NCBI GenBank assembly: GCA_017405115.1
Contig: JAFRBA010000174.1
Coordinates: 1-64,000, forward strand
Length of the DNA stretch: 64,000 nucleotides
Direction: 5' to 3'
Source: Kiritimatiellia bacterium
GTDB lineage: Bacteria > Verrucomicrobiota > Kiritimatiellia > RFP12 > UBA1067
Within the stretch, counting starts at the first letter, position 1. The number at the start of each line of letters is the position of its first letter. A program made the translations under genes and the position numbers. Shown piece by piece: positions 9,783 to 17,251 of the stretch. Below the pieces are notes generated by a model. It saw only the letters and a list, made by a program, of their open reading frames with translations, was not told the DNA's origin and did no database searches.

Positions 9783-11000
9783 CTACAGGGCCGCAAGTGG
9801 GACGGCCCAAAGGCGATCACCCATCTCTACCGCCATCTGACCAGAATAAAGAACAATGCCAGCCTTCAGCCGTCCTTTCGACACTTTGTCACGAAAATGA
9901 ACGATATGGCGAAAATCACTTTTTGACGCAATGCTGCCAGACTTGACCTCTATCGCAACCATATCACCATTGCGATGCGTGAGAATGAAATCTATCTCCC
10001 TCTTGCCAGTGTCGCGATAATGACATATATCAACATCAGACGAGATGTCTGCCATGCTGGCAAGTTGTTGATAAACCCAGGTCTCAACCAGCTTTCCGCA
10101 TCGGTCGTCATTGAGATACACCTCGTCTGCATCATAGCCAAAGGTTGCCGAAATAAGAGAAGTGTCCGCCGCGAAATACTTTGGACGGCTCACCAGACCA
10201 TAATCACTGTCGGAAAAAGCGGGAACCATGTCAAAAAGATAGACGGCCTCCAGCGCCGCAATATAATTGCCGATCGTGACCTTGCTGACACAAAGCCCAG
10301 TCGCGAACTCGTCGGTATTGGCGAATTTCGAGCTGCGCGCCATCATTTCCCTAACCAATCGCCTCAGCACGGGCAGCTTGCGGATTTCACAAACATCTTT
10401 CACGTCCTTCTTGAGAATGTCGTCAATGTATTCATTCAGCAACCGATAACGTGCATTCTGCGCATCAAGAGTCAACACGCCGGGGAATCCACCCAAGATC
10501 GCTCGTCTTATTATCTCATGCTTGTCAGCCGCTGGAACGTCAAGATGCAAGTCTCCTGAAAAAGCCCTTTTAAGGAAATCCGGCGCACGTCCGTCCAGCT
10601 CCGCTTGCGAAAGGGTACGCAGACGACAAGTGATCTTCCTCCCGGCCAATGACTCTCCGACCTTCGCAATAAGCGAGAGGTTTGCTGAACCGGTAATCAA
10701 GTATTGACCATGATCTGCATCATGGTCAACCACATGCTTGATTGCATTAAGCAGCTTGGGTTCCTTCTGAATTTCATCAATCACCATTGTTCGCGACATG
10801 CCGCGCTTGACAAAACCCATTGGATCGTCTGATGCTATGCGCAACTGCATGGCGTCGTCAAGAGAACGCACAACTTTCTGAGGAATCTCAGCAGATTCCA
10901 CCAGTGTTGTCTTTCCGCATTGCCGAATACCTGTCAAATGAACAACACGCGCAATGTCAAGTGCCTCACAAACATTGCGTTCAAGGAATCTTTGAATCAT
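9783..11000 (-). CDS. AAA-family ATPase with DUF4143 and C-terminal nuclease-like motif
   Basis: A 405-residue member of the common ATP-binding/DUF4143 family. Walker A is seen as GIRQCGKTT near residue 28 and Walker B as RTMVIDEIQ near residue 70, followed by the sensor-like LITGSANLSL. The DUF4143 middle part comes next. The C-terminus has a PDDEXK-type pattern (REIDFIL, then AIEVKSG), suggesting a degenerate or active nuclease fold. The cellular role of the family is not settled, although it is often linked to mobile or defence loci. The start is secure: AAGGAGAA lies 6-7 bases before the ATG. The gene looks more AT-rich than its neighbours, stands alone and has a 130-bp direct repeat on each side, which fits acquisition by transfer. 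Confidence 0.9.
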   Translation of the reverse strand: MIQRFLERNVCEALDIARVVHLTGIRQCGKTTLVESAEIPQKVVRSLDDAMQLRIASDDPMGFVKRGMSRTMVIDEIQKEPKLLNAIKHVVDHDADHGQYLITGSANLSLIAKVGESLAGRKITCRLRTLSQAELDGRAPDFLKRAFSGDLHLDVPAADKHEIIRRAILGGFPGVLTLDAQNARYRLLNEYIDDILKKDVKDVCEIRKLPVLRRLVREMMARSSKFANTDEFATGLCVSKVTIGNYIAALEAVYLFDMVPAFSDSDYGLVSRPKYFAADTSLISATFGYDADEVYLNDDRCGKLVETWVYQQLASMADISSDVDICHYRDTGKREIDFILTHRNGDMVAIEVKSGSIASKSDFRHIVHFRDKVSKGRLKAGIVLYSGQMAVEMGDRLWAVPLAAL

Positions 11001-11006
11001 CTTACG

Positions 11007-11062
11007 TTCTCCTTTTCATCTCGGCATTGAATAGTATATCACAAGCAATCTGAAAAGTCCAA
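11007..11062 (-). promoter_or_regulatory. Promoter and ribosome binding site of the AAA/DUF4143 gene
   Basis: On the minus strand TTGGAC (11062-11057) and TATACT (11038-11033) are 18 bp apart. The Shine-Dalgarno AAGGAGAA is at 11014-11007. Together they fix the ATG at 11000. Confidence 0.6.
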
Positions 11063-11146
11063 CAGCGGGATTCTGAAAAGTTCAGTTGGCCGCCACCGAA
11101 AGGTTCATCACGACAGCGCGTCAGCTTCCTACACTTTCTCTCGACG

Positions 11147-11274
11147 CAATCCCAAACGGCAATGGTCGCGACAAACGCGACGCTCCCGCGCGGGAAATCT
11201 ATCGCCCCGACCTCTCGGACGGAGCGGGTGAATTATAGCAAAACGCCCTCGCATGCCGCAAGGGCGCTTCGGCG
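11147..11274 (-). repeat. 130-bp direct repeat, copy 2 (carries a promoter)
   Basis: Second copy of the 9561-9691 repeat, same orientation, with the -10 TATAAT at 11237-11232. It lies about 150 bp upstream of the AAA gene start and could give a second, longer transcript of that gene. It abuts a GTGGAAAAGTGG-type repeat. Confidence 0.85.
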
Positions 11275-11343
11275 CGTTGAAAAGTTGAGAGGTGGAAAAG
11301 TGGAATGGTGGAAAAGTGGAGAGGTTCAACTCTGGTTGGCAAA
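11274..11343. repeat. Low-complexity GTGGAAAAGTGG repeat, copy A
   Basis: A 65-70 bp block built from GTGGAA(A/T) units and ending in CAACTCTGGTTGGCAAA. It matches 63251-63317. In both places it sits about 40 bp upstream of a minus-strand TATAAT, so it may be an upstream promoter element or a dispersed repeat that inserts beside promoters. Confidence 0.7.
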
Positions 11344-11403
11344 TGGGTGCGCTCCCTCCTATGATTTGCTGCTGCTACGCAGCGACGACTTGGAACGACT
11401 GGT

Positions 11404-11504
11404 GCGCGGCGCGGGGTCGGACGGCTTTAAGCTCGGCACCGGACTTGTTGTCTTCGACAACGTGCCGAGGTTAAGAGCCTGATCCCCCCGACCCCGTGCC
11501 GCGC
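11404..11504. repeat. 101-bp imperfect palindrome 1
   Basis: The outer arms GCGCGGCGCGGGGTCGG (11404-11420) and CCGACCCCGTGCCGCGC (11488-11504) pair with one mismatch. Inner arms GGCT..TTAAG.TCGGCAC and GTGCCGAGGTTAAGAGCC continue the stem to a GTTGTC/GACAAC tip. It is almost a full-length hairpin, like a REP/MITE-type element. Confidence 0.7.
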
Positions 11505-11527
11505 CGATCATGTGCTTGCAGCCAACA

Positions 11528-11629
11528 GCGAAACGCCGCAGGCGGGAGGATGAGGGTTTACGACGAGCCCGTCGACAAGGTCGACATGTCCGGGGCTCGG
11601 CGTAAAGCCTCCCGCCCGCGGCATTTCGC
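11528..11629. repeat. 102-bp imperfect palindrome 2
   Basis: The arms GCGAAACGCCGC (11528) and GCGGCATTTCGC (11629) pair with one mismatch. GGCGGGAGG pairs perfectly with CCTCCCGCC. TTTACGACGAGCC pairs with GGCTCGGCGTAAA, and the tip is GTCGAC/GTCGAC. It has the same overall size and form as palindrome 1 but a different sequence, 23 bp away. Confidence 0.7.
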
Positions 11630-11730
11630 CAAAGTCTCCCCAAGTCGTCTGCGTCGAAGACGCAAGTAAAGAATGACCGTTTGCAGATAGAACTCATTGA
11701 CTCTGCATAAAAAGTTCTTTGCACCCAATT

Positions 11731-11762
11731 GGCGAGGTACTTCGAAATCTTTGCTGCTGTTT
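11731..11762. repeat. Short dispersed repeat, second copy
   Basis: Matches 9700-9731 and runs into the stop codon of the agmatinase gene. Confidence 0.6.
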
Positions 11763-11774
11763 ACGCAGCAAAGA
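11748..11774 (-). terminator. Perfect 10-bp inverted repeat at the end of the polyamine operon
   Basis: TCTTTGCTGC (11748-11757) and GCAGCAAAGA (11765-11774) flank a 7-base loop that contains the TAA stop of speB. On the minus strand the stem is followed only by TTTCG, so it is a weak intrinsic terminator or an mRNA 3'-end stabiliser. Confidence 0.45.
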
Positions 11775-12630
11775 CTTGAATTGACAGCAGCTCCTCGCGG
11801 AGGAACTTGCACGCGAGCGCGGTGGAGCGCCCCGTATGGTCGAGCGCGGGCGAGAGCTCCACGTTGTCGAGCGCGACGACGTTGAGCTTCGAGCACACGA
11901 GCCGTACGTCGTCGACGAGCCGCGCATACGAGAGCCCCCCCGCCTCCTGCGTCCCGGTGCCCGGGAACTCCGACGGATCCAACACGTCCATGTCGACCGT
12001 GAGGTACACGGGCGCATCGGGCCCTATCCCGTCCACGACCTGCGGCAGCGTCGTGTCGGAGAACAGCTCCGTCGTGACATGTCCGTCGCGCATGAACTGG
12101 CGCTCGTCGCGCGTCCCGGAGCGGATCCCGAACTGGAAGATGCGTCCGTCCCCAAGGATGTCGTGGCAGCGGCGCAGTACGCAGGCGTGCGAGAGCTTCA
12201 CACCGAGGTAGTCGTCGCGGAGGTCGGCGTGTGCGTCGAAGTGGACGACGACTAGGCCCGGATGTCGCTTCGCCACGGCGCGGACGGCGCCGAAGGTCAC
12301 GAGGTGCTCTCCTCCGAGAAGAAACGGTATCTTGCCGGCGTCGAGGATCTCCGCCGCGCGCTCCTCTATCATGTCGAGCGCGCGGTCGGGCGCGCCGAAC
12401 GGAAGCTCCAAGTCACCGGAGTCGAACACCGCCGCGTCCTCGGCGATGTCGCGGTCCTGCAACATCGAGTACGTCTCTATCCCGAAGCTCTCCGACCTCA
12501 TCGCGGCAGGCCCGAAGCGCGTCCCGGGGCGGAAGGACGTCGTCGAGTCGTAGGGTGCGCCGAAGAGGACGACCTTCGCCGCGTCGAACGGCTTGTCGCA
12601 CCCGATGAACTGGCTGAGCTGCGCCGTCAT
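11761..12630 (-). CDS. speB: Agmatinase (ureohydrolase/arginase family)
   Basis: A 289-residue enzyme that probably hydrolyses agmatine to putrescine and urea in the cytoplasm. All manganese-binding motifs of the ureohydrolase family are visible: GGEH near residue 107, DAHADLR near 131, and DMDVLDPSEFPGTGTQEAGG near 210. The length is usual for bacterial SpeB. The start overlaps the stop of the spermidine synthase gene by 4 nt (ATGA), so translation is coupled. Agmatinase is preferred over arginase or guanidinobutyrase because an arginine decarboxylase and a spermidine synthase are in the same operon. Confidence 0.92.
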   Translation of the reverse strand: MTAQLSQFIGCDKPFDAAKVVLFGAPYDSTTSFRPGTRFGPAAMRSESFGIETYSMLQDRDIAEDAAVFDSGDLELPFGAPDRALDMIEERAAEILDAGKIPFLLGGEHLVTFGAVRAVAKRHPGLVVVHFDAHADLRDDYLGVKLSHACVLRRCHDILGDGRIFQFGIRSGTRDERQFMRDGHVTTELFSDTTLPQVVDGIGPDAPVYLTVDMDVLDPSEFPGTGTQEAGGLSYARLVDDVRLVCSKLNVVALDNVELSPALDHTGRSTALACKFLREELLSIQVFAA

Positions 12631-13487
12631 TTCCCGTGTTCCTCCTCTCTGAGGATGTCCAGCACGTAGTTTGGCAAGGCGAAGGCGCCGCGGTGGAGCG
12701 CGGTGTTATAGTAGCGCGTCCTGATCCGAAGCCTGTTCCAGCGCTCCTCGTCGAGGTTGCCGATGGGATGGTACTTCCTCGAGGCGAAGCCGAAGAGCCA
12801 GTGCCCGGAGGGATAGCTCGGGATGTGGCACTGGTAGACCGTGGACACGGGGAATTCCACGGCTATGTGACGATGCGCGTCGCGCACGGACTTCTGGTGC
12901 GCCGCGTAGAACGGGGACTCGTGCTGGTTTATGAGGATGCCGTCGTCGCGGAGCGCCTTGTAGCACGTGCCGTAGAATTCGCGCGTGAAGAAGCCCTCGG
13001 CAGGCCCGTACGGGTCGGACGAGTCGACGATGATGAGGTCGTACTCGGCCTTCTTGCCGCGCACGTACCTGAGGCCCTCCTCGAACCACACCTTAACCCG
13101 CTTGTCCTTCAGCTTGGCGGACGTGAACGGCAGGTACTTCCTCGCAAGCAGCACCACGTGCTTGTCCACCTCCACCAGGTCGATGGACTCGATCGACCTG
13201 TACTTGGTCAGCTCGCGCACCGTGCCTCCGTCGCCCCCGCCGATCACCAGCACGTTCCTGACGCGCGGATGTACCGCCATGGGCACGTGTGTGATCATCT
13301 CGTGGTAGATGAACTCGTCCTTCTCGGTGATCATGAGTCCGCCGTCGAGGACGAGGACGCGTCCGTAGGCCTGCGTGTCGAGGATGTCTATCTGCTGCAC
13401 GGCGCTCTTCCTCGAGGCGATCTGCTCGACCACCTTCATCGAGAAGCGCACGTCGCGCGTGTGTTCGTCTGTGTACCAAAGTTCCAT
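12627..13487 (-). CDS. speE: Spermidine synthase (polyamine aminopropyltransferase)
   Basis: A 286-residue cytoplasmic enzyme that transfers aminopropyl from decarboxylated S-adenosylmethionine to putrescine. The nucleotide-binding loop VLVIGGGDGGTVRE is near residue 80. The active-site stretch IIVDSSDPYGPAEGFF near 152 matches the family's D(S/T)xDPxGPA signature. The length is typical for bacterial SpeE. AAGGAAA lies 8 bases before the ATG. It sits between speA and speB. No speD, the source of the aminopropyl donor, is in the window, so that step must be encoded elsewhere. Confidence 0.94.
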   Translation of the reverse strand: MELWYTDEHTRDVRFSMKVVEQIASRKSAVQQIDILDTQAYGRVLVLDGGLMITEKDEFIYHEMITHVPMAVHPRVRNVLVIGGGDGGTVRELTKYRSIESIDLVEVDKHVVLLARKYLPFTSAKLKDKRVKVWFEEGLRYVRGKKAEYDLIIVDSSDPYGPAEGFFTREFYGTCYKALRDDGILINQHESPFYAAHQKSVRDAHRHIAVEFPVSTVYQCHIPSYPSGHWLFGFASRKYHPIGNLDEERWNRLRIRTRYYNTALHRGAFALPNYVLDILREEEHGK

Positions 13488-13516
13488 TACGAGTTTCCTT
13501 TCTGTCGATATGATTT

Positions 13517-13599
13517 TAACAAACGGATTTGTTCGCGCCTAACGGCGCTCACTGTTTCGGAAAGCGAAGACCGTTAGGTCTGAGCAAATCCGTTTGTTA
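13517..13599. repeat. 83-bp palindrome between speA and speE
   Basis: Perfect 15-bp outer arms TAACAAACGGATTTG (13517-13531) and CAAATCCGTTTGTTA (13585-13599). Inside them is a second perfect pair, CCTAACGG (13538-13545) and CCGTTAGG (13571-13578). It fills most of the 128-bp gap. In the mRNA it would form a long hairpin and could attenuate or stabilise the operon transcript. It may be a MITE/REP-type element. Confidence 0.75.
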
Positions 13600-13615
13600 T
13601 TCATCTCTCCCTCCT

Positions 13616-15091
13616 TCACGCCACAACTTGGATAAAATCCAAATTCATGTCCTCGGTGCCGGTCATGAAGCATCCCTTCTCCTTGGCGAAGAGGATGTGC
13701 TCGAGGATGTCGGGCGTGATGCGCTCGCCTGGCGCGACGATCGGGATGCCCGGCGGGTAGCTCATCACGAACTCGCCGGCGACGAACCCCACGGAGTCCG
13801 TCATCGGCACCCTGCGCTTCTTCGCGTAGAACGCGTCCTGCGGGGTCATGGAGACGTCGGGGTCGATGTATTCGTGGTCGAAGAGCCCTGCCGGGCTGCG
13901 CTCGTGGAGGCGCTTGACCTCGGCGAGCGCCGAGATGAGGCGCTCGACGTCCATCATGCGGTCGCCCGCGGACAGAATGGCGAGCAGGTTGCCGACGTCT
14001 CCGAACTCTATCTGTATCCCGTAGTCGTCCCTGAGGTGGTCGTAGACCTCGATGCCGGCGAGCCCTATGTCGCGCGTGTGGACCGAGAGCTTCGTGCGGT
14101 CGAAGGCGAACACGGCGTCGCCGTCGACTAGCTCGGGGCCGAACGCATGGTATCCGCCGAGCTCGTTCACCTCGTCGCGCGCGTAGTCGGCGAACTCCAT
14201 CGTCTTCTGGTAGTCGTCGCGCCCCTTGAAGAAGAGGCGGCGCCGCGCGATGTCGAGGGACGACAGCAGCAGGTAGTTGGCGCTCGTGGACTGCGTGAGC
14301 GTGATGACCTGGCGCACATAGTCGGGGTTCACGGGCTTGCGCGTCAGCAGGATGGAGCTCTGGGTGAGCGACCCGCCGGTCTTGTGGATCGAGCACGCCG
14401 CCATGTCGGCCCCGGCCGCCATCGCGGACACAGGCAGCTCCTCGTGGAACGTGAAGTGCGTGCCGTGCGCCTCGTCCGCGAGGACTAGCATGCCGGCCTC
14501 GTGTGCGAGCTTCACTATGGTCTCGATGTCGGAGCATATCCCGTAGTACGTCGGGTTGTTGACGAGGATCGCCTTGGCGTCCGGATGGTCCTCTATCGCC
14601 TTCTTCACGTCGGCGATGCGCATCCCGAGCGGGATGCCGAGCTTTTTGTTGCGCCCGGGGTTGATGTAGACCGGCACGGCGCCGTTCACGACGAGCGCGT
14701 TGATGGCGCTCCTGTGGACGTTCCGCGGAAGTATTATCTTGTCGCCGCGGCCCGTGGCCGCCCATATCATGGTCTGCACGGCCGAGGTGGTTCCGTTGAC
14801 CATGAAGAAGGCGTTGTCGGCCCCGAACGCCTGCGCGGCGAGGGACTGGGCGTCCTTGATGACTGACACCGGGTGGCCCAGGTTGTCCAGCGGCTTCATG
14901 GAGTTCACGTCCAGCTCCATGCAGAGCTTGCCGAAGTACTCTGGCAGCTCGGAGTTCATCCGACCGCCCTTGTGGGCCGGAACGTCGAAGTGCGCGAGGC
15001 GGTTTATCCGCTGCGCGTTCAGTGCCTCTGCGAGAGGCGCGGCAGTCTGTTCAAGGTCCAACTCATGAAATCCCCGAGCAGGTTTTTCCAC
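13616..15091 (-). CDS. speA: Arginine decarboxylase, PLP-dependent (Orn/Lys/Arg family, SpeA-type)
   Basis: A 491-residue fold-type I decarboxylase, close to the length of Bacillus-type SpeA. The PLP lysine lies in SIHKTGGSLTQSS near residue 240, and the cofactor aspartate in VLADEAHGTHF near 210. The N-terminus has the family's FDVPAHKGG. It probably makes agmatine from arginine, the first step of the speA-speE-speB route. Lysine or ornithine as substrate cannot be excluded from sequence, but agmatinase downstream argues for arginine. The start is a GTG at 15091 with AGGAAG about 12 bases upstream; no in-frame ATG lies nearby. Confidence 0.88.
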   Translation of the reverse strand: MEKPARGFHELDLEQTAAPLAEALNAQRINRLAHFDVPAHKGGRMNSELPEYFGKLCMELDVNSMKPLDNLGHPVSVIKDAQSLAAQAFGADNAFFMVNGTTSAVQTMIWAATGRGDKIILPRNVHRSAINALVVNGAVPVYINPGRNKKLGIPLGMRIADVKKAIEDHPDAKAILVNNPTYYGICSDIETIVKLAHEAGMLVLADEAHGTHFTFHEELPVSAMAAGADMAACSIHKTGGSLTQSSILLTRKPVNPDYVRQVITLTQSTSANYLLLSSLDIARRRLFFKGRDDYQKTMEFADYARDEVNELGGYHAFGPELVDGDAVFAFDRTKLSVHTRDIGLAGIEVYDHLRDDYGIQIEFGDVGNLLAILSAGDRMMDVERLISALAEVKRLHERSPAGLFDHEYIDPDVSMTPQDAFYAKKRRVPMTDSVGFVAGEFVMSYPPGIPIVAPGERITPDILEHILFAKEKGCFMTGTEDMNLDFIQVVA

Positions 15092-15157
15092 AGGGACGTC
15101 GCTTCCTGTCGTGCACCCACACGCGGAGAGTCGTCTATTATGGAACGAACGATGCGG

Positions 15158-15186
15158 ATTGTACCAAACTTGCCCCTTCAGTTCAA
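15158..15186 (-). promoter_or_regulatory. Promoter of the polyamine operon
   Basis: Minus-strand TTGAAC (15186-15181), a 17-bp spacer and TACAAT (15163-15158) preceded by TGG. This is one of the best sigma-70-like matches in the window. It gives a leader of about 60 nt before the GTG of speA. Confidence 0.65.
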
Positions 15187-15224
15187 TGGCGAATTTTCAC
15201 GATGGCGCATCCGCAGAGTTCGTC

Positions 15225-17219
15225 TTAAAGCCACCTGAAAATCGCCGGGCGCTGGGTGAGCACCGGGCTTTCGATCTGCACGACTCCGGCGGCAGTCCGC
15301 CTGAACTCCACACGGCGCCACGAGCCGTCGCCCTGAAGCCGCTCGATCGAAGACGGCTCCGACGCGAACTGCATTTCAGGCGCGTCGTCCCCGTCGAGGT
15401 CGAGATAGTTGAGAACGAACACCTTCTCCCCGGCGCCAGTCGTGCCGGACTCGCATGTCGCGTGGCCGACGCCTAGATAGCACAAGCCGCCTGGAAGCCC
15501 GCCGCCGAGCATGGAAAGCCACTTCACCATCTCGGCCTTGTAGCGTTCGGAGAAAAGCGTCGCGGCGTAGTATACCGGCTGCTGAACAGGCAGCGCCTGT
15601 GCCATGACAAGCACCTTTCCCCCGCGCGCGTTCTCAAACAGGACGCTACCCGGCGCCTCGAACACCGGCTCGTCCCCCATCTTCGGGCGGTTGAGGAGCT
15701 TCGTCAGGACCTTGGCGCCAGACATTGTTTCGGAGATGTCCGTGAGCTCGCCCGTACGCATCCCCAGTTGCCTGAATCCGTCCTCGAACTCGTGGATCTG
15801 GATCGTCTTTCGCTTCCACGGCTTCGCGGCCACGCCGATGTCGGCCGAATATCCGTTCCGGGAAAGCCAAAGCGCACCAGAACCGTCGACTATCACATTC
15901 CCCGACAGTATCGCGAGCAGTTCTTCTTTGCCCAGCAGCTTGAGCGTGTCCCCCGTGAGCGCGGTCACCTCGCCAGGCCGGGCCCTCCCGTATCTGCACG
16001 GTATGCCCGTGAGGGCGAGGTATCTGTCGCCGAAATTCAAAGAGACCGGTCCGCACAGGGGAACCACGACGCCGCTCTGCCGGAAATCGACCTTCGCCGC
16101 CCATTCCATAAGACCCCTGTTCTCCCTGAAAAGCCTCCTGTACGCCGCCCCAGACTTCTTTTCGTGGTAGTTCCCAGTCCTGGTGATCCACATCTTCGCG
16201 CCCTTGCAGCCCTCGAGCGCCAGCATCACGAGATGGTCGTACGTCCGCACCGCGCTCGTGGCCCAGAGAGTGTGCGGGCATGTGTCGAGCTCCTGCATGT
16301 ACACGACATCCCGCCCGACAAAGTCGAGCTGATGCGCATAAGAGCTGCGGGCGTCGACGACGTGGAACAGGTCCTTGCCGAACCCGTGGTACGGCGCGCC
16401 GCTGCCGCGGATTATAGGCGTCTGCCCCGGAGCGGCCAGAATCTGCGCGAACTCTCGCGCGTGCCTCAAATGCGCTTCGGAGCCGACAACGCACAACATG
16501 CCGGGGATGTCGGACGAGAAACCGTCGCGTATCGTCCTGAAGAACTTCCTGAGCGAATCGACGTTGACGGCTTCCCACGCCTCTGCAGTCGCGGCGTCGC
16601 CCGAACTGAGGGCCTTCACCACGGCCTCGCGCGTCCACTCGCGCCCTGTTCTCTTCGAGAACTCCGCAAGATGCAGCGGACAGAAGCACCCCGGCAGGCT
16701 CCAGATGATGCGGGTATCGTCGTCGACCATGAAGAATCCGGGCTTCTTGGCCGAGAACGTGCGGCAGGTGCGCGCGATGTAGTCGAGGAAACGCGGATCC
16801 ATCGGGCACATCCTGTAGACGCTTGTGCCATCGGGCTTCACGGAGAGCTGCCACGGCGTCACGGAACCGGGGAATCCGCCGTGTCCCATCGTCGCCTGTA
16901 GGAGAACCCCAAGGCGGACGGAGGAAAGCGGCTTTATTTTCCCGGCGACGTCGTCATACCACTTGGCGTACATCGCCGCCTTGTCGGCGACTGGGTCGCC
17001 TTCTGGGTTCACCGGGCAGCTCCACGCTATGCCGTCGACCAGCGTCGTGTTGCCGAGATCGGCGCAGTCGCTGGCGAGCTCGTCAAGGCAGGAGCCCTTC
17101 AGCGGCATCACGGATATCCATCGCGGGCACTCCGCCGACACCGCAACGGCCGATGCGACGACGACGGCGAAGACCGCATTGCGAGCCAAGCCCATTCCAT
17201 GTTCGACACGGCGTTTCAT
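15225..17219 (-). CDS. Secreted TIM-barrel glycosidase-like protein (GH42-like architecture)
   Basis: About 664 residues with an N-terminal signal peptide (hydrophobic stretch NAVFAVVVASAVAVSA). The middle has features reminiscent of GH42/GHA-type barrels: FFMVDDDTRIIW followed by a Cys-containing CFCPLHLAEFSKRTGREW. The second half resembles the glutamine-amidotransferase-like and beta-sandwich parts of beta-galactosidases. Substrate and exact family are not recognised. The chosen ATG at 17219 has GGAGAAG five to eight bases upstream; the open frame extends further but without signal-peptide sense. It follows the ABC ATPase gene by 32 bp and is probably in the same operon, so it may act on the polysaccharide that the transporter exports (inference). 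Confidence 0.7.
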   Translation of the reverse strand: MKRRVEHGMGLARNAVFAVVVASAVAVSAECPRWISVMPLKGSCLDELASDCADLGNTTLVDGIAWSCPVNPEGDPVADKAAMYAKWYDDVAGKIKPLSSVRLGVLLQATMGHGGFPGSVTPWQLSVKPDGTSVYRMCPMDPRFLDYIARTCRTFSAKKPGFFMVDDDTRIIWSLPGCFCPLHLAEFSKRTGREWTREAVVKALSSGDAATAEAWEAVNVDSLRKFFRTIRDGFSSDIPGMLCVVGSEAHLRHAREFAQILAAPGQTPIIRGSGAPYHGFGKDLFHVVDARSSYAHQLDFVGRDVVYMQELDTCPHTLWATSAVRTYDHLVMLALEGCKGAKMWITRTGNYHEKKSGAAYRRLFRENRGLMEWAAKVDFRQSGVVVPLCGPVSLNFGDRYLALTGIPCRYGRARPGEVTALTGDTLKLLGKEELLAILSGNVIVDGSGALWLSRNGYSADIGVAAKPWKRKTIQIHEFEDGFRQLGMRTGELTDISETMSGAKVLTKLLNRPKMGDEPVFEAPGSVLFENARGGKVLVMAQALPVQQPVYYAATLFSERYKAEMVKWLSMLGGGLPGGLCYLGVGHATCESGTTGAGEKVFVLNYLDLDGDDAPEMQFASEPSSIERLQGDGSWRRVEFRRTAAGVVQIESPVLTQRPAIFRWL

Positions 17220-17251
17220 TTGAACTTCTCCAGGGGGATTGCGTGCAACGG

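Larger units (their letters stand above)
11063..11760. other. Repeat-rich intergenic region, no gene
   Basis: About 700 bp without a supportable gene. In order it holds the second 130-bp promoter repeat, a 70-bp low-complexity repeat, two 100-bp imperfect palindromes and a short dispersed repeat. Open frames crossing it have no recognisable protein character and run through the palindromes. Confidence 0.6.

Noticed and set aside
11359..11896. Short open frames between the AAA gene and speB.
   Set aside because: They run across the palindromes and into speB in another frame, with no start signal or recognisable product.
13537..13579. Integron attC site.
   Set aside because: The R-box-like ends fit, but the element is only 43 nt between them, no integrase is in the window, and it sits inside a coherent operon. 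Kept only as an observation on the palindrome.
13539..14765. A 408-codon frame overlapping speA on the same strand.
   Set aside because: Its composition is Arg/His/Pro-rich and it has no motif; the overlapping speA frame contains the full PLP-enzyme signature.
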